From positions 1 to 17,212 of the forward strand of contig JAWOEH010000157.1 in assembly GCA_046482855.1 (NCBI GenBank): a DNA stretch of 17,212 nucleotides, in the 5' to 3' direction. The notes beneath the pieces were generated by a model. It was not told where the DNA came from and searched no databases. It was given only the letters and a program-made list of their open reading frames with translations. The position numbers and the translations under genes are program-made. The number at the start of each line of letters is the position of its first letter. Positions within the stretch are counted from its first letter, which is position 1. Shown one piece after another: positions 7,036 through 13,741 of the stretch. The DNA is from CAYVSF01 sp046482855 (GTDB lineage: Bacteria; Bacteroidota; Bacteroidia; Bacteroidales; UBA12077).

Positions 7036-7884
7036 TTAAAGCAATCTTCTGTTAGCTGTGGCGAGGTTATTCAGATCAAAAACCACCAAGGCCAACTCGG
7101 GGCCATCCCAGGCTGCAGAAAATACGCGGGTACGATCAATACTATCCTGCCAGTTGCCAGTCAGCTGAGAGGATTCATGGACATGCCCATGCAGGCCCAA
7201 CAGTGGTTGTTGCTGCTGAAAAAATCGTTGTATAGCAATACTTCCAACATGCACATCAAAGGGAACATAATCAATCATCTGCCCATCCAAATCAGCTCTG
7301 TCGAGATTGCTTTGATAGGGAGGGGAGTGAAACAAACAAATAAGTTTCGAAGGAAAAATCCCCTTTGAAAGGTACTGCAAATTCTCTTCAATGGTGAAAT
7401 AGTGCACATCCTCAAGGGGTTCAACGGTATGATGGCCTTCCATAGGATGAGTACAACCCGGGTCCACAAAACGTGACACATCGTAACGTTCCCAATCCTT
7501 CAGTAGAAAAGGGGTAGGCGGAATATAACTTAACCCCATAACTTGGTAGCCTTTCCACTCTATCAGCTTGTTGTGCATGTAATGAAGTAAGGCTTCTTCC
7601 TCAGCTTTTAGCAGGTGTACCTCTTCGCACCGGGGATCATCATTTCCAAAAATCAGAAAAATTTGTGGGTAGTATGCCTTTAATTCAGCTTTTAGCTTTC
7701 GCAAGGCAGGTATAAAAAAAGTTTTTAGAAAATTATCACTTCGCTCACGACCATAAACACTAGTGACCGGGAGTAAATCGCCAGCCATAAAAACGGCATC
7801 GGGTTTGTGCTGCAGAATCGCATCAAACAGTTTTTTGTACTGTTCAGTAAACCCGTGCAAGTCGGCCACAAGAAAACACTTCAT
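7036..7884 (-). CDS. Calcineurin-like metallophosphoesterase
   Basis: A 282-residue cytoplasmic protein with the full dinuclear-metal phosphoesterase motif set: ADLHG (D8, H10), AGDLLP, FGNDDPR (a GND variant of GNHD/E), LFHSPP and LHGHVHES. No signal peptide or membrane segment is present. Family members hydrolyse phosphomono- or diesters, including cyclic nucleotides, nucleotide linkages and protein phosphates; the substrate cannot be deduced here. The ATG start places the first metal-binding motif at residues 7-11, as is usual. An in-frame TTG at 7902 would add six polar residues and is unlikely. The gene lies 47 bases after the stop of the GAF-like/nucleotidyltransferase gene on the same strand, so co-transcription is likely. 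A phosphoesterase next to a nucleotidyltransferase raises the possibility of opposing activities, but this is inference. Confidence 0.88.
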   Translation of the reverse strand: MKCFLVADLHGFTEQYKKLFDAILQHKPDAVFMAGDLLPVTSVYGRERSDNFLKTFFIPALRKLKAELKAYYPQIFLIFGNDDPRCEEVHLLKAEEEALLHYMHNKLIEWKGYQVMGLSYIPPTPFLLKDWERYDVSRFVDPGCTHPMEGHHTVEPLEDVHYFTIEENLQYLSKGIFPSKLICLFHSPPYQSNLDRADLDGQMIDYVPFDVHVGSIAIQRFFQQQQPLLGLHGHVHESSQLTGNWQDSIDRTRVFSAAWDGPELALVVFDLNNLATANRRLL

Positions 7885-7931
7885 GCCTTGGTTTTGGCTC
7901 AAGATAACAAATATTTACTATCGGTACAAAC

Positions 7932-8723
7932 TTAAGCCAGCCGAGTTGCCTGAGAGTTAACTCCGGTAATCATGCTGGCAAATGAGAGATTTTTTTCCAG
8001 ATCGTTATCGGTTAAAAAATGTACGTCAACCAACTGCTTAAGTGGGATTCCATTAGGTGGAAATGCAAATAAAGCCTCTTCCCAACCAGCGAAATAAGCC
8101 TTTAGGGTAGTTATTACGCTCTCAGTTTTTACATGCACCACTATATCGATATCACTTTCGGGACCAGCAGTACGTTCACGCACACTGCCAATCAGGTACA
8201 CTGCTGCTATCTTGGGCATTTGCGGAGAAAGCCCCTGAATCATTTTCCGGGCAGCCTCATCCCTCCAAACCCACTCTTCAGGTTGGTCATTCAGGCTAGC
8301 TCCTACCCCCTCCTGCTGTTCGAACCATTGTCGCAACTCTTTTTTGAATATCGCATCCCCTAACCATGCAGCCAGGGTAGAAATAAGTTGCTCCTCCTGA
8401 GGCAAGAAGGTACGTTCATCCATGTCGGCCCGATATACTACCCGAAGGCTTCCCCGTTCTTCGCCATCAACCAAAACAGGTTTTTCAACACGGTTTCTCG
8501 TATCGCCAAAATCGGGTGACGAAAAACTGCGCTCATCCCATTTAATTTGCACTTCACACAATCCGGGATACTGAAAAGCATCGGGCAAAGCGGATACTAC
8601 TTCATAGCACATTCGCTCCAAAGTATAGGTATCGTTTCGCAATATTTTATCGATACGATATAAGCTTAAAAGCTCTTTTTCACGTTCTTTCAAATGATGT
8701 AGGGAGTGGGTATAGGGTGTCAT
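7932..8723 (-). CDS. GAF-like sensor domain fused to a pol-beta-type nucleotidyltransferase
   Basis: A 263-residue soluble protein with two parts. Residues about 10-125 (LKEREKELLSLYRIDKIL, LPDAFQYPGLCEVQI, GSLRVVYRADMDERTF, FLPQEEQLISTLAAWLGD) match the degenerate GAF-like module usually found ahead of histidine kinases. Residues about 150-263 form a minimal nucleotidyltransferase (MNT-like) domain: G179-S180, then D191-I-D193 in SDIDIVV, and a probable third acidic residue D233 in LVDVHFL. The metal-binding triad therefore appears intact. A kinase is absent. By analogy the enzyme might transfer a nucleotide to a protein or small molecule in response to a signal; the partner is unknown. There is no HEPN gene beside it, so it is not an obvious MNT antitoxin. 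A metallophosphoesterase follows. A leader ORF and hairpin overlap its start. Confidence 0.82.
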   Translation of the reverse strand: MTPYTHSLHHLKEREKELLSLYRIDKILRNDTYTLERMCYEVVSALPDAFQYPGLCEVQIKWDERSFSSPDFGDTRNRVEKPVLVDGEERGSLRVVYRADMDERTFLPQEEQLISTLAAWLGDAIFKKELRQWFEQQEGVGASLNDQPEEWVWRDEAARKMIQGLSPQMPKIAAVYLIGSVRERTAGPESDIDIVVHVKTESVITTLKAYFAGWEEALFAFPPNGIPLKQLVDVHFLTDNDLEKNLSFASMITGVNSQATRLA

Positions 8724-8742
8724 ATAAGGAGATATTAACCAT
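8680..8742 (-). CDS. Possible 20-codon leader ORF overlapping the nucleotidyltransferase start
   Basis: On the minus strand an ATG at 8742 is preceded, with 6-base spacing, by AAAGGAG, the best SD in this neighbourhood. It opens a 20-codon frame (MVNISLYDTL... to FERT) that ends in TGA at 8682-8680, inside the downstream gene and in a different frame (+1). It could be a regulatory leader peptide coupled to the main gene, or a fortuitous frame. Nothing in the peptide (no run of one codon) points to classical attenuation. Confidence 0.35.
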   Translation of the reverse strand: MVNISLYDTLYPLPTSFERT

Positions 8743-8754
8743 GTACATCTCCTT
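8726..8754 (-). promoter_or_regulatory. SD-sequestering hairpin in the nucleotidyltransferase leader
   Basis: A perfect 8-base inverted repeat, AAGGAGAT with ATCTCCTT (8726-8733 and 8747-8754), encloses a 13-base loop that contains the leader ORF start codon. In the mRNA the first arm carries the SD of the leader ORF, and the second arm ends 2 bases before the ATG of the nucleotidyltransferase. Folding would hide the SD. This suggests translational control, but neither ligand nor protein is evident. Confidence 0.5.
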
Positions 8755-8779
8755 TAAAGATACAGCAAATGCCCGCAAA
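8755..8779 (-). promoter_or_regulatory. Possible promoter of the nucleotidyltransferase-phosphoesterase unit
   Basis: On the minus strand TTTG (8779-8776) is followed after 13 bases by TATCTTTA (8762-8755), seven of eight matches to TAnnTTTG. The spacing is shorter than usual. If active, transcription would start close to the AAAGGAG, giving the unit independence from uup, whose stop is at 8800. Confidence 0.3.
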
Positions 8780-8799
8780 ATAAAAATGGTTTTCAGCTT

Positions 8800-10692
8800 T
8801 TAGCCGGCACGTTCATCCAGCTCGAGCCAACGCATGGTTTTTTCATCAATCTCCTCGATTATGGCAGCTACCCTATTCGCTTTCTCACTAAGTTCCTGAT
8901 GAGGCAGATCCCCTTGATTCATCTCTTGTTCAAGTGTACGCTTCTCCTCTTCAAGTTTTTCTATGGCCCTTTCTAACTGTTGATATTCACGCTTCTCATT
9001 AAATGACAGCCGATTGGCATAACGCTGCTTCTTCTTCTCTTCTTGCTCCCCGGGGATTGCCTCTTGCTTGTTGGTTTCCTCTTTTTTTCGGGCATTTGCT
9101 TCTACTGTCTCTTGCTCCTGCTTCCATTTGCGGTACTGGGAATAATTGCCCGGAAAATCTTTGATCTTTCCGTACCCCTGAAATACAAAAAGATGGTCGA
9201 CAATCACATCCATAAAAAACCTGTCGTGCGAAACAATGACCACACATCCCTGAAAGTCGGCCAGATATTCTTCCAGAACAGCTAGTGTCATAATATCAAG
9301 GTCGTTGGTAGGTTCATCCAGAATAAGAAAGTTAGGCTGCCGAACGAGGACTGTCATCAGGTAAAGACGACGCTTTTCGCCGCCACTTAGCTTACGCACT
9401 TTCACGTAGTGCATGGATGGCGGAAAAAGAAAGTAGTTCAAAAACTCCACGGGCGACATATCACGTCCATTTCCCAGGTGAATCACCTCAGCAATTTCAG
9501 TAATAACATCAATTACGCGTTTATCCTCATCAAAAATAAGCCCCTCCTGGCGGTAGTAGCCAAACTTTATGGTTTCGCCAATTTCCAGTTCGCCTTTATC
9601 AAGGGGCATAGCGCCTGTAATAAGATTCAGAAAGGTAGATTTACCGGCTCCGTTAGGCCCCACAATCCCCACTTTCTCACCTTTGGCAAAGGCATAGGAA
9701 AAGTCTTGTAAAATGGGCAATTCACCAAATGACTTAGAAGCATGTGTCAGGTTAACGATCTTCTTGCCAAGCCTTGAGGCTTTCATATCCAACTGAACTT
9801 CCTGATCATGCCGTTTTTGTGAAGCCGTATCTTTCAGCTGATGGTAGTTCTCAACCCGGTATTTTGCTTTCGTTCCGCGAGCCTTTGGCATTCGTCGCAT
9901 CCACTCCTCTTCTTTGCGCAACTGATTTTGTGCCCGTTCCACTTCTACTTGGAAAGCATGAATACGCTCATCGCGTTTGTTCAGGAAATAGGTATAATTC
10001 CCCTGATACTCAAAAAGCTGTTGCCCATCGATTTCAATGATTTTATTACAAACACGATCAAGAAAGTACCTGTCGTGTGTAACCATCAATAAGGTTACTT
10101 TATTTTTTGCCAAATACTCCTCTAACCACTCAATTACCTCCAGATCAAGATGGTTGGTAGGCTCATCAAGCATAAGCAGATCGGGATTTTCCATTAACAT
10201 GGCGGCCAGAGCTACGCGCTTTTGCTCGCCCCCCGAAAGAGTATGTATTTTTCGGGTTGTATCGGCTATTTTTAACTTATCCAGTAAACGCTTGATTTTT
10301 ACATCCGCTTCCCAGGCACTCAGCCGATCCATTTCGGCAAAAGCTGTCTCCATGAGCGATGCGTTTTGCGACTCAAGCGCCTTATGGTAAGCTACGAGTG
10401 CTTTACGTAAAGGCTCATTGGCATGGACAATTTCTTCCATGATTGTATGGTTGCCATTCAGATCAGGAATCTGTGCCAAGTACCCAATTGTTAGGTCATT
10501 ACGAAAAGTCACCTGACCACTGTCAGCCGTCTCCTCTCCGGCAATAATTTTGAGGAGCGTAGACTTCCCCGCACCATTTTTTGCAACCAGGGCTACCTTT
10601 TCCTCTTTGGCAACTCCGAAAGTAATATCTTCAAATACGGTAAGATCACCGAAGGATTTTGTCAGCTGTTCAACCTGAAGGAAACTTATCAT
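8800..10692 (-). CDS. uup: ABC-F ATPase, Uup type
   Basis: A soluble 630-residue protein with two ABC ATPase domains and no membrane segments, the ABC-F arrangement; such proteins bind the ribosomal E site and act on stalled translation or assembly. Domain 1 has Walker A AKNGAGKST at 37-45 (first Gly replaced by Ala), signature LSGGEQKR near 152 and Walker B LLMLDEPTNHLD. The inter-domain linker (about 240-310) is charged and includes MRRMPKARGTKAKYR, the P-site tRNA-interaction region of the family. Domain 2 has GPNGAGKST near 345, LSGGEKRR and FLILDEPTNDLD. The C-terminal 100 residues are a basic region and coiled coil (LSFNEKREYQQLERAIEKLE), which identifies Uup among ABC-F groups and contributes to nucleic-acid binding. 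It is divergent from the kinase gene, sharing a 112-base intergenic region. Confidence 0.93.
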   Translation of the reverse strand: MISFLQVEQLTKSFGDLTVFEDITFGVAKEEKVALVAKNGAGKSTLLKIIAGEETADSGQVTFRNDLTIGYLAQIPDLNGNHTIMEEIVHANEPLRKALVAYHKALESQNASLMETAFAEMDRLSAWEADVKIKRLLDKLKIADTTRKIHTLSGGEQKRVALAAMLMENPDLLMLDEPTNHLDLEVIEWLEEYLAKNKVTLLMVTHDRYFLDRVCNKIIEIDGQQLFEYQGNYTYFLNKRDERIHAFQVEVERAQNQLRKEEEWMRRMPKARGTKAKYRVENYHQLKDTASQKRHDQEVQLDMKASRLGKKIVNLTHASKSFGELPILQDFSYAFAKGEKVGIVGPNGAGKSTFLNLITGAMPLDKGELEIGETIKFGYYRQEGLIFDEDKRVIDVITEIAEVIHLGNGRDMSPVEFLNYFLFPPSMHYVKVRKLSGGEKRRLYLMTVLVRQPNFLILDEPTNDLDIMTLAVLEEYLADFQGCVVIVSHDRFFMDVIVDHLFVFQGYGKIKDFPGNYSQYRKWKQEQETVEANARKKEETNKQEAIPGEQEEKKKQRYANRLSFNEKREYQQLERAIEKLEEEKRTLEQEMNQGDLPHQELSEKANRVAAIIEEIDEKTMRWLELDERAG

Positions 10693-10804
10693 GTTAATTT
10701 GTTCTGTTTATCTTATGCACTACCCGTTTCATCAAAATTGTCGAGCAGCAAAGAGCATTAGTTAAAAATATTTCACAAATTTACCCAAGAAATCGGGAAG
10801 ACAT

Positions 10805-12838
10805 ATGGAGATTGAAGAAATACATAGACTATTTTTAAAGAATATTCTTTTAGGTGCCATACTTTTTACTAACACCCTAGTTTACAGTCAAAACGAGCAA
10901 CTGACTCTTCAAGAAAAGAAATCACTTGCCGTAATTGACCAACACATCTTGTTGGGTGATACCCCAACCCCAAAACTTATTGACAGCATCATAAAAACCA
11001 TTACGCCTTCAAATAGTCAGGCTTATAGCCTACATTTATTGCAAAAAAAGGCTACAGCGTACGAAAAAAACAACCAATTCCACATGGTAGCTACTACCTT
11101 GGAACAAGGTTGGCTCAAAGCAAAAAGCTATGACATAGCCTCTTATATGCCTATGTTCTTCCCGGCACTTCCAAAAGCCATGTGGCGCTCGGGCAATTAC
11201 GCAAAAGCAATTAAATACTATGTGTTTCTTGAGAATAACTACACGCTTCTAAACGATACGGACATTCTTTACTCCATATATAATGATAATGGGCTTATAT
11301 ACCACCGACTTAACTACCCGGAAAAGGCAAAGGAGTATTACCTGAAAGCCATTAATTTCAGCAAACAACAGAATAATGAAAAAATGCTGGGGGTAAGCTT
11401 AACCAATTTAGGTGCCCTGTATTATGATACCAACCGGTACAAGAAATCGTTGAACCTGTTTCTTCAGGGAGTTAAAATTGAGGAAAGAACAAATCAAAAA
11501 GAAAAAGCAGGCAGATCCTATGCCTATATCGCCAAAAATTATCTTGCTCTGGGCGATAGTAACAATGCCGAAAAACACCTGCAAAAAGCCCTGCAATACA
11601 ACCAAACAACATCAGATATGTTTGGCTTAGTGCGTACCTATATTGCCCAGGCACAGTTTTTCAACAAAGCAAAAAACCAACCCCAATTGGCCATTAATCG
11701 ACTGAATAAAGTAGTTACCATGGCAAAAAAAGCTGGTTTAAAAGAGGAAGAAAAACAAGCCTGGCGAGCTCTGGCTAAACTCTATCAACAGCAAGAACTT
11801 TTTGATTCAGCCTATTGGGCACTGCAACACGAGTATAAAATGGATATGCAGCTCTCCAACATTGAAGAAGTACTCACCTCGCAGAATTTAGCCTATCAGT
11901 TAGAGCTTGAAAAACGTGCCAATCAAATTCACCAAATGAACCTTTCGCGACAAGAAGCACGCACACGTGCCTATGGTATAGGTTTTCTTATACTCATGGT
12001 GCTGCTTTCGATAATCAGTTTTTTATACTATAAAATCATACGCTCAAAAAAAACGTTAGTAGTAAAAAACCAGGAGAGCGAAGCACAACGCAACGAGCTT
12101 CAAAAACTAAACCAAAAATTAGTAAAAGCCTATGCCGAAATTGAAAAGTCCAACACACTGAAAACCCAATTCTTAAACAATATAAGCCATGAAATTCGTA
12201 CGCCGTTAAATGGAATCCTGGGATTTTCAGCGATGATTGCCACCGATAACCTCACGAATGTGGAACGTCAGGAATACTTCAAGATGATTGAGATCAACAG
12301 TTCGGCCTTACTGGAGACAATTGATGATATTGTGAATATGGCTATGATTACCTCAAAAGAAGTAAAAGTCAACTCCTCTCAAATAGATGTGAATGCTTTT
12401 ATAGATGAGGTATTCGAACTATTTAAAGTGGAGCGTACATTCATAAATAAACACCAACTGCAGATTCACCCGGTAAAACTCCAAGAAAATCAAATTTTAG
12501 CAAGCGATATCGGGAAATTACGCATTATAATGACTAAACTTCTGGATAATGCACTCAAATTCACCAAAGAAGGGGAAGTGACTTTTGGCTGTATGCCGCA
12601 CAACCATGCGGTTGAATGGTTTGTGAAAGATACAGGTATTGGTATACCTGAAGAGCACCACGATAGGATCTTCGAAAAATTCTATCAGGTGAAAAATAAC
12701 AACACCCGCATTTTTGAAGGGAGTGGACTAGGACTCACAATTGCCCACCATTACATTACGATCCTTGGCGGCCACATGTGGTTTCACTCAGAGCCCGGCA
12801 AAGGCTCGAGTTTTCACTTTACTATTCCCAAAAAATAA
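10805..12838 (+). CDS. TPR-containing sensor histidine kinase
   Basis: A 677-residue inner-membrane sensor kinase. An N-terminal hydrophobic signal or anchor ends near VYSQ (about residue 28). The region to about 385 is helical with several TPR units (for example LIYHRLNYPEKAKEYYLKAI, LGALYYDTNRYKKSLNLF, YLALGDSNNAEKHLQKAL), probably periplasmic. A membrane segment (YGIGFLILMVLLSIISFLYY) follows at about 392-412, then a coiled coil. The HisKA domain has phospho-acceptor H462 in NNISHEIRTPLNG, and the HATPase domain has the N box KLLDNALKFT, G1 DTGIGIPEE, F box FEKFYQ and G2 GSGLGLTIA. No receiver or output domain is present and no response regulator is adjacent, so the partner lies elsewhere. 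This layout is common in Bacteroidota. The ligand or protein sensed by the TPRs is unknown. Confidence 0.92.
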   Translation: MEIEEIHRLFLKNILLGAILFTNTLVYSQNEQLTLQEKKSLAVIDQHILLGDTPTPKLIDSIIKTITPSNSQAYSLHLLQKKATAYEKNNQFHMVATTLEQGWLKAKSYDIASYMPMFFPALPKAMWRSGNYAKAIKYYVFLENNYTLLNDTDILYSIYNDNGLIYHRLNYPEKAKEYYLKAINFSKQQNNEKMLGVSLTNLGALYYDTNRYKKSLNLFLQGVKIEERTNQKEKAGRSYAYIAKNYLALGDSNNAEKHLQKALQYNQTTSDMFGLVRTYIAQAQFFNKAKNQPQLAINRLNKVVTMAKKAGLKEEEKQAWRALAKLYQQQELFDSAYWALQHEYKMDMQLSNIEEVLTSQNLAYQLELEKRANQIHQMNLSRQEARTRAYGIGFLILMVLLSIISFLYYKIIRSKKTLVVKNQESEAQRNELQKLNQKLVKAYAEIEKSNTLKTQFLNNISHEIRTPLNGILGFSAMIATDNLTNVERQEYFKMIEINSSALLETIDDIVNMAMITSKEVKVNSSQIDVNAFIDEVFELFKVERTFINKHQLQIHPVKLQENQILASDIGKLRIIMTKLLDNALKFTKEGEVTFGCMPHNHAVEWFVKDTGIGIPEEHHDRIFEKFYQVKNNNTRIFEGSGLGLTIAHHYITILGGHMWFHSEPGKGSSFHFTIPKK

Positions 12839-12973
12839 CCCAGAATACTACGCTATTACAGTATGTGCCATGTAAGAAATGAGCACCTTCGTTTGTAAAG
12901 ATCCTCTTAGCTGGTTTCCCCATGATATCACAAAGCTGACAGAATAGCGCTTCCGCAGGAAAACAAATTTTAC

Positions 12974-12981
12974 TATTTTTA
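12974..12981 (+). promoter_or_regulatory. Possible -7 box of nth
   Basis: TATTTTTA, embedded in TTTTACTATTTTTACCC, ends 14 bases before the nth ATG. The 12-mer TTTTACTATTTT also occurs at 203-214 before the Omp85-like gene. There is no good TTTG upstream. The remaining 157-base gap after the kinase shows no strong terminator and no gene. Confidence 0.3.
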
Positions 12982-12995
12982 CCCAAAACTTTGCT

Positions 12996-13634
12996 ATGAC
13001 CAAGAAAGAACGCTTTACTGCAGTTATTGAGTACTTTCGGCAACACATGCCTATTGCCGAAACAGAATTGAACTACAGCAATCCTTACGAACTTTTAGTC
13101 GCAGTAATTCTTAGCGCCCAGTGTACCGATAAACGGGTGAATATGCTCACCCCAGCGCTTTTCGAGGCATATCCCACCGCTCAGGACATGGCGCTTGCAC
13201 TGCCGGAAGAGATCTTCCCGTATATAAAAAGTTGCTCCTACCCCAATAATAAAGCCAAACACTTAGCCGGCATGGCGCGAATGCTGACGAAAGAGTTTGA
13301 AGGTATAGTACCCGATGATATCAAACTGCTGCAAAAATTGCCGGGCGTGGGCCGAAAAACGGCTAACGTCATTGCTTCGGTGGTATATGAAAAGCCTGCT
13401 TTAGCTGTAGATACCCATGTATTCAGGGTTGCAGCGCGTTTGGGGCTTACCCACAATGCCAAAACGCCTTTAGAAACCGAAAAACAGCTGGTTAAGTACA
13501 TTCCTGAGGATCTGCTAGCCATAGCACACCACTGGCTCATTTTGCATGGGCGCTATATTTGTGTAGCTCGTGCGCCAAAATGCAGTAAATGTGGATTACA
13601 AAATCTTTGTAAGTATTATCAAGCCACTAAATAG
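12996..13634 (+). CDS. nth: Endonuclease III
   Basis: Base-excision repair DNA glycosylase and AP lyase that removes oxidised pyrimidines. The length of 212 residues matches E. coli Nth (211). The helix-hairpin-helix LPGVGRKTA carries the Schiff-base lysine K121, and VDTHVFRVAARLGL carries the catalytic aspartate D139 (K120 and D138 in E. coli). The C-terminal iron-sulfur loop has four cysteines spaced C-X6-C-X2-C-X5-C in CVARAPKCSKCGLQNLC, so the [4Fe-4S] cluster should be present. The first residues (MTKKERFTAVIEYFRQ) align well with the family start, which supports the ATG. It lies 157 bases after the kinase gene and 107 bases before the tricorn-like gene and is likely its own unit. Confidence 0.97.
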   Translation: MTKKERFTAVIEYFRQHMPIAETELNYSNPYELLVAVILSAQCTDKRVNMLTPALFEAYPTAQDMALALPEEIFPYIKSCSYPNNKAKHLAGMARMLTKEFEGIVPDDIKLLQKLPGVGRKTANVIASVVYEKPALAVDTHVFRVAARLGLTHNAKTPLETEKQLVKYIPEDLLAIAHHWLILHGRYICVARAPKCSKCGLQNLCKYYQATK

Positions 13635-13730
13635 AAAGTCGCAGCTACCAACTGTCCGAGAACCTGCAGTTTTTGTAAAGAGGCATTAAACAGGGCGTCA
13701 CTTTTTTTGTCACATAAGTTATATAACCAA

Positions 13731-13737
13731 AAGGAGG
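13731..13737 (+). promoter_or_regulatory. Strong Shine-Dalgarno site of the tricorn-like gene
   Basis: AAGGAGG lies 4 bases before the ATG at 13742. A near-perfect SD is uncommon in this phylum and in this window, and it fixes the start directly before a signal peptide. Confidence 0.7.
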
Positions 13738-13741
13738 ACTT

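Noticed and set aside
7036..8723. A HEPN-MNT type toxin-antitoxin pair
   Set aside because: The nucleotidyltransferase is present, but neither neighbour shows a HEPN domain or its R-x4-6-H motif. The adjacent gene is a metal-dependent phosphoesterase, so toxin-antitoxin function is not supported.
8680..8742. Classical amino-acid attenuator leader
   Set aside because: The leader peptide has no run of a single amino acid, no alternative terminator is seen, and the downstream genes are not biosynthetic.
12843..12866. Terminator after the kinase gene (ATACT...AGTAT)
   Set aside because: The stem is only 5 A/T-rich pairs with a 10-base loop and no T tract follows.
12822..13046. Minus-strand open frame across the kinase-nth gap
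   Set aside because: It overlaps the starts and ends of two well-supported genes, shows no recognisable domain, and most of its length is in intergenic or opposite-coding sequence.
13697..13713. GTCAC-TTTTTTT-GTCAC as an operator or attachment site
   Set aside because: It is a 5-base direct repeat around a T run, too short to distinguish from chance, and no integrase or matching copy is nearby.
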